DNA of 7,881 nt, from NCBI GenBank assembly GCA_002085355.1, contig NATN01000136.1, positions 1 through 7,881 of the forward strand. The letters run 5' to 3'. Below the pieces are notes generated by a model, which was not told where the DNA came from, did not search any database, and saw only the letters and a list, made by a program, of their open reading frames with translations. Positions 1-7,202 of the stretch are shown one piece after another (position 1 is the first letter of the stretch; each line of letters begins with the position of its first letter). The DNA is from Candidatus Zhuqueibacterota bacterium 4484_87. GTDB taxonomy: Bacteria > Zhuqueibacterota > Zhuqueibacteria > Thermofontimicrobiales > Thermofontimicrobiaceae. Position numbers and translations under genes: made by a program.

Positions 1-39
1 TCCTCTGCAGCAAATCAATTTCAATACAGAGGATTTTTT
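1..39 (+). terminator. Intrinsic terminator on the plus strand, probably for a convergent gene to the left
   Basis: TCCTCTG (1-7) pairs perfectly with CAGAGGA (27-33) across a 19-base loop and is followed at once by six T residues (34-39). The stem begins at the first base of the window, so it may extend further left. If A residues lie before position 1, the element would also terminate the minus-strand operon, whose last stop codon is at 75-73. The loop is longer than usual for a terminator. Confidence 0.6.
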
Positions 40-54
40 CTGATTATTACTCAA

Positions 55-69
55 TGAGATTCAATCTCA
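55..69 (-). other. Small perfect hairpin just after the operon's last stop codon
   Basis: TGAGAT (55-60) and ATCTCA (64-69) form a 6-bp stem with a 3-base loop, three bases beyond the DUF2723 stop on the minus strand. No T-run follows on that strand, so it is not a standard terminator. It might protect the 3' end of the transcript or act together with the element at 1-39. Confidence 0.35.
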
Positions 70-72
70 AAA

Positions 73-2769
73 TTATTTATTTGATTCAGGCGCTTGCAGT
101 AACGCAGTGTCCGGCATTGCTTTTTTCAGCTTTGATTCAAACTGAGTTTTGAAAGCCATTGCGTTCTGGTCCTTGGGATGCGTCAATAACCACTCATTTA
201 CCAGGTCTAAACCCTCCTGATATTTTTGGTTTTGCAGGTACATATTGCCCAGCCAATAAACACCATTGGCATAACCAGGATTTTCGTCGTGAATCTGTTT
301 CATGTATGCCATTGCTTTTTCAGCGTCATTACGATAGAAATAATAGACGTATTGCAATTTAGCATCTATTTTTACGTCGTTGCGGGACATAATGCGTTTG
401 AAAACAGCTTCTGCTTTTTCAGGTGCATTGGCGTCGCGGTAGAGCAGGGCAAATTGAAACATGAGTTCATGACGCATAGGAATGACAGTATCCGGCATAA
501 CCGTGAACATATTATCCATCACTTCCACCAGGTCATCGTACATTTTTTCTCTGGCGTAATATCGACAGAGATGGTAATATGCGCCGTGATAATTCCGTAA
601 CAATCCCTTGATGTTTTCATTGAAATAAACTTCCGGATTGTTCAAATTGCGATATCGGAACTTGTTCAATAAGTTATTTTTCAAATGTATCGGAGACAAT
701 GTTTGTCCTTTGTACGTCAGTAATTTGTAAACCAGACCATCCATTCGCAAGTAACTGGTCAGATTGATCAGGTTCTCCTGCGAAACCGTCAGAGCAAAAT
801 AGATAGGTTTGCGGAATTGATTCACCTGAATGATGTTTAAAATCATCAAATCCTGAACCCGAATCCCTTTCCCGTAGAGAGTGGGCTTCAGTTCAAAAAC
901 AATCTCCGGATTTTTAATTGTATCTGCAACCAATCGTTTTTGCTCAGTTAAATCCTGCAAGTCTTTGGAATATGCGTCGTAAGGCACTTGGATGCGCACT
1001 GTCTTGGGCTTTTCCCAAAGCATGGGCTGTAATCCATCCACTTGCGTGTCGCTCAGTGAGATTGGCACTTTCGGTTCCTGGTCGCGCAATTGTTTGATGT
1101 ACCAACTCGTGTTCAGCAAACTCAAATTAACAATGCGCACGTCAGTGCGAATCCCTTCCACATATTGCAAAAACCAGAGAGGAAAAGTGTCATTGTCGCC
1201 GTTAGTGAATAGTATCGCATTGGGCTCACAACTCTGCAAGATGTTGTAGGAATAGTCGTAAGCAACATAATTCCCGGTACGATCATGAGAGTGATAGTTG
1301 AAAGCAAGCATTCTGCCAGGAGACGCCAGGATCAAAATAAGCAGTCCTACAAACCCAGCAATAACCTGGGTTTTTAATGTACGTTTGCTCAAACTCTCTT
1401 TGATGGAATCCAAAATGGCTGCCGCACCGATTCCGATCCAAAAGGCGAAAGCCATAAACGAGCCCGTATAAACATAATCCCTTTCCCTGGGCTGGGGATC
1501 CTCCTGATTCAGATAAATTACAATTGCTAATCCGGTCATAATAAATAAAGTCAAAACAAAAGAAGCACTTTTCCAATCCCTGCGAAAATGGTGAACCATG
1601 CCAATCATTCCCAACAGGAACGGAATCATAAAAAGACCATGCAAGCTGAAGGTCTCCACAATCCTTCCGTCATCGTCCAGCGTTGTTCCTTTGCCGATAA
1701 ATTGCCAGCCAAAATAGCGTAAATACATCTTTTTGATCTGATATTCCCACAGCGGGGCACGACGTTCGACAATACTCCAGTCTCCGTACTGTTCGCGGTT
1801 GAGATATTTGACCATGTTTACCATGTTTTCAGGGTCATTTTCGTCCAGTTTGGGATTCAGATTTGATCGAAGATAGATTGTCGCATAAGTGGATACTCCG
1901 ATGACAATTAATAAAAACGAAGTGAGCACCAAAAACATAACTCGTCGTTTGGAATCCACTGATTTTTTAATGCCGTAGAGAACGAGAATAAAAGCAACGA
2001 TGAAAAAAAGCGCTGAAAATGCAGGCCCGGCATTGGTGTTCAAAAATAAAATTAGATTGGGCAGCTTTTTAACAATGCCAGGATAGATGGCAAAAAATAT
2101 TACCGCCGCTATTGCCATAAATGAGAAGAAACTCCCCATTTCCGGTTTTTTGTATTTGCGAAAATACGCCAAAAGAAAAATTGCCGGCAGAGCCAAAATG
2201 CTTAACAAATGAATTCCGATAACCACGCCGACTAAATAAGCGATGAGAAGAATGTACTTATCGCTGGTTGAAGAATCTGCTTTTTCGTACCAGACCAGAA
2301 TTAACCAGATGACAAACGCAGTGAAGAACATACTGATGGCATAAACTTCAGCTTCTTCGGCGTTGAACCAGAAACTTTCGGAATAGGCGAAACTCAACGC
2401 ACCGACGAGCCCGCCGCCGTAGGTGACCAGACGATCAAAGTGATCTTTAATTGTTCCGCGGTACATAATTATGAGTCTGACAATGATCAGATAAGTGAAC
2501 ATCACCGTGAGGCCGCTGGTGATCGCGGAAATCGTATTGATGCGCAGTGCAATGTCGCTGGCGAAAGGAATCATGCTAAAGATTCGCGCCACGAGCAAAT
2601 AGAACGGCGCCCCGGGCGGGTGCGGAACTCCAAGAATATGCGCAGTCGTAATAAATTCACCGCAGTCCCAGAAGGAAACCGTCGGCGCAATAGTGCGCAG
2701 GTAAACAATCGTCGAGGCAAGAAAAACAAAAATTGCTAAAATTCGATTAATTTGCTTATTGTTTTGCAT
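73..2769 (-). CDS. DUF2723 (TMEM260-like) polytopic membrane protein with C-terminal TPR repeats; putative GT-C glycosyltransferase
   Basis: 898 residues, complete. The N-terminal half has about 12 hydrophobic segments, roughly at residues 8-26, 82-104, 140-160, 171-203 (two), 213-233, 248-266, 277-298, 377-395, 403-420, 436-454 and 468-488. The first loop carries the DUF2723 signature WDCGEF (34-39) followed by LGVPHPPGAP (46-55). An acidic pair in the first external loop is the usual catalytic site of GT-C enzymes, so D35 and E38 are candidate catalytic residues. Other family marks are PRERDY (427-432) and NGDNDTFPLW (523-532). A soluble region from about 490 ends in four TPR-like units (about 727-760, 766-798, 800-832, 834-866). 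Human TMEM260, of the same family, is a protein O-mannosyltransferase; I know of no settled function for bacterial members. The start is fixed by a strong Shine-Dalgarno and lies one base after the glycosyltransferase stop, so the two are surely co-transcribed. Family assignment is firm; sugar transfer is inference. Confidence 0.9.
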   Translation of the reverse strand: MQNNKQINRILAIFVFLASTIVYLRTIAPTVSFWDCGEFITTAHILGVPHPPGAPFYLLVARIFSMIPFASDIALRINTISAITSGLTVMFTYLIIVRLIIMYRGTIKDHFDRLVTYGGGLVGALSFAYSESFWFNAEEAEVYAISMFFTAFVIWLILVWYEKADSSTSDKYILLIAYLVGVVIGIHLLSILALPAIFLLAYFRKYKKPEMGSFFSFMAIAAVIFFAIYPGIVKKLPNLILFLNTNAGPAFSALFFIVAFILVLYGIKKSVDSKRRVMFLVLTSFLLIVIGVSTYATIYLRSNLNPKLDENDPENMVNMVKYLNREQYGDWSIVERRAPLWEYQIKKMYLRYFGWQFIGKGTTLDDDGRIVETFSLHGLFMIPFLLGMIGMVHHFRRDWKSASFVLTLFIMTGLAIVIYLNQEDPQPRERDYVYTGSFMAFAFWIGIGAAAILDSIKESLSKRTLKTQVIAGFVGLLILILASPGRMLAFNYHSHDRTGNYVAYDYSYNILQSCEPNAILFTNGDNDTFPLWFLQYVEGIRTDVRIVNLSLLNTSWYIKQLRDQEPKVPISLSDTQVDGLQPMLWEKPKTVRIQVPYDAYSKDLQDLTEQKRLVADTIKNPEIVFELKPTLYGKGIRVQDLMILNIIQVNQFRKPIYFALTVSQENLINLTSYLRMDGLVYKLLTYKGQTLSPIHLKNNLLNKFRYRNLNNPEVYFNENIKGLLRNYHGAYYHLCRYYAREKMYDDLVEVMDNMFTVMPDTVIPMRHELMFQFALLYRDANAPEKAEAVFKRIMSRNDVKIDAKLQYVYYFYRNDAEKAMAYMKQIHDENPGYANGVYWLGNMYLQNQKYQEGLDLVNEWLLTHPKDQNAMAFKTQFESKLKKAMPDTALLQAPESNK

Positions 2770-2770
2770 G

Positions 2771-3889
2771 TCACTCCCTCCGAGTAATGACTTTTTCCAT
2801 GAGTTGAATCATGTTGAGCGCCGAATTGTCCCAGTTGAATGTGTGCGCCCACTTAATACATGCGGGCGCCAGTGATCGACGTAATTTTTCATCTTGAATG
2901 AGTCTGATTATAATTTGAGCTAACTTTTTGTAATCTCCGTACGGATAAAGAAATCCTGTCTCTCCGTCAACAACAGAGTCCCGCAACCCGGGGGAGTCCG
3001 CTGCAATGACCGGCAGACCACAGGAATTCGCCTCGATTACTGTCAATCCCCACCCTTCCTTAGGAGAAGGATTGACCATGAACCACATCTGATTGAGGTA
3101 ATCGATTTTTTTCTGATGATGCGTACTTCCGGTAAAAATCACTTTATCCTGCAAATTCAGCCGCGCGACCAATTTTTTGATTTCCGAAAGATAGTCCCCG
3201 TCGCCCACGAGCAATAATTTTGCATCGGGAATCATTTCGCTGACCAGCGCAAACGCACGAATAAGATGGTGCACGCTTTTATATTTTTTCACGCGGCCCA
3301 GATATCCCACAAGCGGGCTCGGTGATTTTTTCGTTTCATCGAATTGATAAGCGGAAGCATCAACTGCATTTTGGACAAGCGAAATATTTTCCGGAGCCAA
3401 TCCCTTTTCGATGAGTTCATTTTTTGTGCTGTTGGATACGACTGCCAGAGGAGTGCGGCGATAAATCCACGGAATCAGTTTTTCTGACATCATCACATAC
3501 AACGCCACCGGAAGCACAGCTTCAAGAAAAATGCTTTTCCCAAACAGGTGATGAATGATACCAATAATCGGTTCTTTGACAAAGAGCGGCGAATAAAATG
3601 GGATTTTATTTATATCATCAATGACAACGTCAAATTTTTCCTGTCGAGACAATTGCCGATAGAGTTTCGGTACATGAAAATTGAAAAAATTCCGATGTCC
3701 GTGTCGGATGATGCGAATGCCGTCAATGATTTCTTCCGCCGGTAATCCCGGATAGCTACAGCTTACCAGGGTAACGCGATGCCCTTTTGCCGCAATTCTT
3801 TTGAATATCTCATGTAAATGAACTTCGGCTCCGCCACCTAACGGATTACGTATATCCTGCCAATTTAAAACTAAAAGATTGTATGCCAT
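2771..3889 (-). CDS. GT4-family (GT-B fold) glycosyltransferase
   Basis: 372 residues, the normal length for a single GT4 enzyme, which moves a sugar from a nucleotide-sugar donor to a lipid- or glycan-linked acceptor at the cytoplasmic face. The N-terminal acceptor domain begins with a Rossmann strand and the glycine-rich loop NPLGGGAEVH (15-24), typical of GT4 proteins. The C-terminal donor domain shows YLGRVKKYKS (196-205, with R199 and K204 as likely diphosphate contacts), LLLVGDGDY (225-233) and the EX7E motif EGWGLTVIE (E278 and E286), followed by SCGLPVIAADSPGL. A hydrophobic or basic stretch at about 116-146 may help it sit on the membrane. The start lies three bases after the methyltransferase stop and has no visible Shine-Dalgarno, so it probably depends on translational coupling. 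Sugar donor and acceptor cannot be told from the sequence. I give no gene symbol because GT4 members of this type are named inconsistently. Confidence 0.93.
   Translation of the reverse strand: MAYNLLVLNWQDIRNPLGGGAEVHLHEIFKRIAAKGHRVTLVSCSYPGLPAEEIIDGIRIIRHGHRNFFNFHVPKLYRQLSRQEKFDVVIDDINKIPFYSPLFVKEPIIGIIHHLFGKSIFLEAVLPVALYVMMSEKLIPWIYRRTPLAVVSNSTKNELIEKGLAPENISLVQNAVDASAYQFDETKKSPSPLVGYLGRVKKYKSVHHLIRAFALVSEMIPDAKLLLVGDGDYLSEIKKLVARLNLQDKVIFTGSTHHQKKIDYLNQMWFMVNPSPKEGWGLTVIEANSCGLPVIAADSPGLRDSVVDGETGFLYPYGDYKKLAQIIIRLIQDEKLRRSLAPACIKWAHTFNWDNSALNMIQLMEKVITRRE
2774..2781 (-). promoter_or_regulatory. Strong Shine-Dalgarno for the DUF2723 gene, inside the end of the upstream gene
   Basis: Read on the minus strand this is GGAGGGAG, with GGAGG seven bases from the ATG at 2769. 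It sits within the last codons of the glycosyltransferase gene, whose TGA stop (2773-2771) is followed by one base and then the ATG. It decides the start of the DUF2723 gene and points to coupled translation. It is the clearest ribosome binding site in the window; the other starts have weak or no such sites. Confidence 0.8.
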
Positions 3890-3892
3890 ATT

Positions 3893-4675
3893 TTAAATGT
3901 TCTGTTTTTTCTTTCCAATGACCCCGACATCAAGAAAGGTGTAGAATGCTAATCGTTTTTTCGAGAAAAGAAAACGGACCTTGTCCCTGATGCGGCGGAA
4001 TGGTGAAAAACCGCGGGGGTAGAGCGGGAGCTGAATTCCGACTTTTTTGAAAACTTCCCGAAAAATACGGTAGAACAGACTGGGTCTCATCCAGTTGCCG
4101 TAGGAGTGAACCGTTTCAAATCCAGTTTTTTGCATGAGTCGCGTCAACTCGCCAACGGAAAATTCAGTTTCCCACCCGGCGAACCATTTATTGAAGAAAA
4201 TTAAAATGTGCTTGATTATTGTGTAAAAATGGTAACGCTGAGGCACATCTACCAGCAACAAGCCGCCTGGTTTTAAAATGCGAAAATTTTCTTTCAACAA
4301 AGGCAACGGGTCGCGAAAGTGTTCCAGCAAACCCTGATGAAAAACAATATCAAAAGTACCATCAGGAAAAGGCATTTGAAATGCATCCGCTTGCACGCAC
4401 TGGAGCGCTGCATTTTCCTGTTGATTCAAAGACCGGATAATTTCCAGCGATTGCGGCGCATAATCCAAAACAAAAACCCGGGCATTGTCCTGAAATAATT
4501 TCAGGCTATCCCTGCCGCTTCCTGCGCCAACTTCCAGAATCTTTTTATTTTCAAAGTTGGTGATTTGTTTCAAATTCTGATAAATGCGTTCGTCATTGGA
4601 ATAAACCTGATCAATTTCTTTGCGTTCTTGCCAGAATTTTTCCCAATGGTCTCGAGTAGATACTTTGGTAGCCAT
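3893..4675 (-). CDS. Class I SAM-dependent methyltransferase (Methyltransf_11/25 type)
   Basis: 260 residues, complete. The SAM-binding Rossmann core is clear: motif I ILEVGAGSGRD (46-56), the acidic residue after strand 2 in VFVLDYAP (67-74, D71), QADAFQMPFPDGTFDIVF (95-112), which covers the adenine-contacting acid and strand 4, GLLEHF (115-120), and LKPGGLLLVDVP (134-145). The N-terminal HWEKFW (10-15) is a common opening of this type. The C-terminal third is basic and aromatic (about 200-245), which could favour contact with a membrane or polyprenyl-linked substrate; that is inference. It is the first gene of a three-gene operon with the GT4 and DUF2723 genes, so a role in methylating a glycan or its lipid carrier is more likely than quinone or tRNA modification, but the sequence does not prove it. 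A weak GGAAG lies only three bases before the ATG. The substrate is unknown. Confidence 0.9.
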   Translation of the reverse strand: MATKVSTRDHWEKFWQERKEIDQVYSNDERIYQNLKQITNFENKKILEVGAGSGRDSLKLFQDNARVFVLDYAPQSLEIIRSLNQQENAALQCVQADAFQMPFPDGTFDIVFHQGLLEHFRDPLPLLKENFRILKPGGLLLVDVPQRYHFYTIIKHILIFFNKWFAGWETEFSVGELTRLMQKTGFETVHSYGNWMRPSLFYRIFREVFKKVGIQLPLYPRGFSPFRRIRDKVRFLFSKKRLAFYTFLDVGVIGKKKQNI

Positions 4676-4713
4676 GAACTTCCAATTAATAAATATGAAT
4701 GATCAGTTGAAAA

Positions 4714-4742
4714 ATTTTAAGTAAAATGGCAATAAAAAACAA
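4714..4742 (-). promoter_or_regulatory. Possible sigma-70-like promoter of the three-gene operon
   Basis: On the minus strand TTGTTT (4742-4737) and TAAAAT (4719-4714) are 17 bases apart. The -10 box matches the consensus in 5 of 6 positions, the -35 box in only 3 of 6. Transcription would begin near 4707, about 30 bases before the methyltransferase ATG. The stretch is very AT-rich, so chance matches are easy, and FCB bacteria often use a different -10/-33 consensus. This is a candidate only. The -35 box overlaps the T-rich tail of the palindromic element just upstream. Confidence 0.3.
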
Positions 4743-4798
4743 TAAAAGCCTTACGGCTTAATTCCGAAATTGGATTGGAGTTAAGGCGTCAGCCTTTT
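4728..4798 (-). terminator. Possible intrinsic terminator after recG, formed by the palindromic element
   Basis: Read on the minus strand the stem-loop at 4798-4744 is followed directly by a T-rich tail that starts TTTTATTG and continues TTTTTTATT down to about 4730. This is the layout of an intrinsic terminator, although the T-run is broken and the element lies about 290 bases after the recG stop. It would separate recG transcription from the methyltransferase operon. The same element may be only a REP-like repeat. Confidence 0.4.
4744..4798. repeat. REP-like twin palindrome (imperfect 18-bp inverted repeat)
   Basis: The outer arms 4744-4761 and 4781-4798 are inverted copies that match at 15 of 18 positions, with a 19-base spacer. 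Each arm also folds by itself: AAGCC-TTAC-GGCTT (4746-4759) and AAGGC-GTCA-GCCTT (4783-4796), both with perfect 5-bp stems and 4-base loops. The three outer-arm mismatches largely fall where they keep the small hairpins intact. Small GC-rich palindromes in facing pairs between genes are the form of REP/BIME elements, which RAYT transposases mobilise in other bacteria. One copy in one window cannot show that it is a dispersed family. Confidence 0.55.
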
Positions 4799-5087
4799 AA
4801 AACAATCGATTATCGTCTTATTTCAATTTTAACTGGTCATTCGCATTAATAAATTATAAAACAATGAAATTAACCTGACGACTTTTTTAATTTTGGTGCT
4901 ATGAAAACAAAGCCAGCAAAGTTAATGAAAAAAATGTAATAAATCAAGCTAAAAATTTGCTTTGCCAGGCGTTAAAGGGCGCATTTCATGTATCAATATT
5001 TTCTTTCAATAACAGCCAGAAGATTAACTGTTTGTTACCTTGATTCATCGGAAAAGTTCCCGTTCACAGATAGTGGGGCAGGAAGGG

Positions 5088-7202
5088 TCAGCCAATGCGC
5101 ATCAGCGAAAGATTGTGCTTGAACTGCTGGTAGAAACTAATTTTTTTAACGGCCTGCAACAGAAAATTCAGATCATTTTCGTTTTCCATGCATGCGAAGG
5201 CAATTTTCCTGGCGTCTTGCAGAAGCTTTCCGTCTTTCAGAGGGTTGGCAATTTTGAACTCCGGCAATCCGTGCTGGCGTGTGCCTAAAAATTCCCCGGG
5301 GCCGCGGAGTTGTAAGTCAACTTCTGCTATTTTGAAACCGTCGTTAGTGGAAGCCATGGTTGTCAGTCGGGTGAGAGCTTCTTCTGATGCCGGCTTTTTT
5401 GCGATGAGAATGCAATAGGATTGTTTTTCGCCGCGTCCCACACGACCGCGTAACTGGTGCAATTGTGTGAGCCCGAAGCGTTCGGCGTTTTCAATGACCA
5501 TGATCGAGGCATTGGGTACATCCACGCCGACCTCGATAACGGTCGTGGAAACGAGTATCTGAATTTCACCATCCTTGAAAGCAGCCATAACTGCTTCTTT
5601 CTCATCGTTTTTCATTCTGCCGTGCAACAACGCCATCGAGTTGCCTTTGAAGATTGTATTTTGCAGGACTTCGTAGCTTTCAGTAGCCGCCTTCAAATCA
5701 AGCTTTTCCGATTCTTCCACCAGAGGGAAAACGATGTACGCCTGGGCGCCGGCATCAATGTGAGACTTTACAAATTTGTAGATTTCTTTTCTTTTATCGG
5801 AATAACGCCACGAAGTAATGATGGGCTTTCGTCCTTCGGGTAGTTCATCAATTACGGAAATATCCAGATCCCCGTACAAGGTCAAAGAAAGAGTCCGCGG
5901 GATCGGCGTAGCAGTCATTACCAGCACATCCGGATTGGCGCCTTTTTGTTTCAGATCAGCCCGCTGCGCCACGCCAAAACGATGTTGCTCATCAATAACG
6001 ATCAGTCCTAAATTTGCAAATTTAACATGTTCCTGAATCAAAGCATGGGTACCAATAACGATGTGGCATTTACCGGAGACGATATTTTTTAGAATTTCCT
6101 CCCGCTCGGCGACTTTTTGCGCGCCAACAAGAAGCTCAACATGGATGTCAAGTTCTGCCAGCCACTTTTTGAAAGTCAAATAGTGCTGTTCAGCCAAAAT
6201 TTCCGTGGGAGCCATCAACGCAGCCTGATAGCCATTTTCCACTGCTAAAAGCATGGCAATGAGCGCGATGATTGTTTTTCCTGATCCGACATCTCCCTGA
6301 ATGAGCCTGTACATGGGATGCGGTTTTTTCATGTCGGACCAGATTTCCTGCAAAACTTTTCTTTGCGCGGGCGTGAGTTTGAAGGGCAATTTTTCCGCTA
6401 ATTGATAAACTCTGTCACCAATATCGGGAAAAGCAATGCCTTGTTCCTGTTCAATAATTTTTTTCTTGCGATAGGCGAGAAGAAATTCCAATAGGAAAAA
6501 TTCCTCGAATTTCAACCGTCGCCGCGCCTCTTTTAACAGAGTCAGATTCCCGGGAAAATGGATATTCCTCAACGCCTCTTGCAGCGGGAGCAGCTTCATC
6601 TGAGACAAAATGCGCTTCGGCAATGTTTCGTCAATTCTGGAAAGGTAGTTTTTCACCAAATGATTCAAAATGCGTCGGAATCCCCGGCTATCCAATCCGA
6701 CGCGGGAAAGCGCTTCGGAAGAAGAGTAGATGGGAATGATTTGTCCCGTATTGTAAAAATTTGCCATGCTGACTTCTTCATCGTCCGAGAGGATGTCAAA
6801 TTCAGGGTGCACCATTTGAAAACCGCCGAAGTAGCCGATTTTTCCGCTGACAGCGACTATCTGTCCGGGCTTGAATTTTTTCTCCCAGTAGGGGATTTGA
6901 TTGAACCAGACGCAATTCAGCCGGCCCGTATTATCGGAAAGCATGAGTACGAAACGCGCTTTTCTTCCGCGTTGAACTCCGCAAGCCTGCACGGTTCCAA
7001 CTACGGTAACCAGATCGTTCATTTTTAAATCGCGAATAACCGTGATATTGCTGCGGTCAAGGTAGCGGCGGGGATAGTATTGCAACAGGTCGCGGATGGT
7101 AAAAATGCCGGCGTTATTCAACGCTTGTGCACGTTTTTCGCCGATCCCCTTAACAAATTGCACAGAGATGTCGAGGAATTTGTTTTGCTCTTGATTTGAC
7201 AT
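5088..7202 (-). CDS. recG: ATP-dependent DNA helicase RecG
   Basis: 704 residues, close to the roughly 690 of E. coli RecG, and complete. RecG is a double-strand DNA translocase that reverses stalled replication forks and migrates branched junctions during recombinational repair. The N-terminal part has VKGIGEKRA (18-26) and YYPRRYLDRS (42-51), followed by the OB-fold wedge domain (about 62-140) that splits the junction arms. The SF2 motor shows Walker A GDVGSGKT (303-310), APTEILAEQH (331-340), the DEQH box (404-407) in DEQHRFGVAQR, TATPIPRT (430-437), LLHGRM (525-530), STTVIEVGVDVP (552-563) and QLRGRVGR (583-590). RGPGEFLGTRQHG (633-645) is the RecG-specific TRG region that couples ATP use to translocation. 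All catalytic residues are present. The ATG is supported by an in-frame TAA four codons upstream (7217-7215), although no Shine-Dalgarno precedes it. Gaps of 298 and 412 bases on either side suggest it is transcribed on its own or with the upstream gene. Confidence 0.98.
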   Translation of the reverse strand: MSNQEQNKFLDISVQFVKGIGEKRAQALNNAGIFTIRDLLQYYPRRYLDRSNITVIRDLKMNDLVTVVGTVQACGVQRGRKARFVLMLSDNTGRLNCVWFNQIPYWEKKFKPGQIVAVSGKIGYFGGFQMVHPEFDILSDDEEVSMANFYNTGQIIPIYSSSEALSRVGLDSRGFRRILNHLVKNYLSRIDETLPKRILSQMKLLPLQEALRNIHFPGNLTLLKEARRRLKFEEFFLLEFLLAYRKKKIIEQEQGIAFPDIGDRVYQLAEKLPFKLTPAQRKVLQEIWSDMKKPHPMYRLIQGDVGSGKTIIALIAMLLAVENGYQAALMAPTEILAEQHYLTFKKWLAELDIHVELLVGAQKVAEREEILKNIVSGKCHIVIGTHALIQEHVKFANLGLIVIDEQHRFGVAQRADLKQKGANPDVLVMTATPIPRTLSLTLYGDLDISVIDELPEGRKPIITSWRYSDKRKEIYKFVKSHIDAGAQAYIVFPLVEESEKLDLKAATESYEVLQNTIFKGNSMALLHGRMKNDEKEAVMAAFKDGEIQILVSTTVIEVGVDVPNASIMVIENAERFGLTQLHQLRGRVGRGEKQSYCILIAKKPASEEALTRLTTMASTNDGFKIAEVDLQLRGPGEFLGTRQHGLPEFKIANPLKDGKLLQDARKIAFACMENENDLNFLLQAVKKISFYQQFKHNLSLMRIG

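Larger units (their letters stand above)
4676..5087. other. 412-base intergenic region between recG and the methyltransferase operon
   Basis: I see no credible gene in this very AT-rich stretch. It holds the REP-like palindrome pair at 4744-4798 and a candidate promoter at 4714-4742. The rest, from about 4800 to 5087, shows only weak small dyads such as AACAG/CTGTT (5011-5015 with 5028-5032) and no T-run that would make them terminators. I find no tRNA-like or riboswitch-like fold by eye. The gap marks a likely transcription-unit boundary between DNA repair and glycan genes. Confidence 0.6.

Noticed and set aside
226..600. 124-codon plus-strand open frame
   Set aside because: It is antisense to the TPR region of the DUF2723 gene; composition and lack of motifs mark it as a shadow.
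4911..4970. Imperfect inverted repeat GCAAAG (4916-4921) with CTTTGC (4960-4965)
   Set aside because: Only six bases match without a gap, and the flanks do not extend cleanly. It is expected by chance in a gap of this size.
5011..5032. AACAG/CTGTT dyad downstream of recG as a terminator
   Set aside because: Only five base pairs around a 12-base loop, and no T-run on the minus strand.
5266..5278. TRQHG in place of TRQSG/TRQTG in the RecG C-terminal motif as a functional change
   Set aside because: The fourth position of this motif varies among normal RecG proteins, and the T, R, Q and G residues are intact.
5457..5843. 128-codon plus-strand open frame
   Set aside because: It is antisense to the helicase motor motifs of recG and has no domain of its own.
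6558..7028. 156-codon plus-strand open frame
   Set aside because: It lies wholly inside recG on the opposite strand. The recG frame carries clear conserved motifs there, and this frame encodes nothing recognisable.
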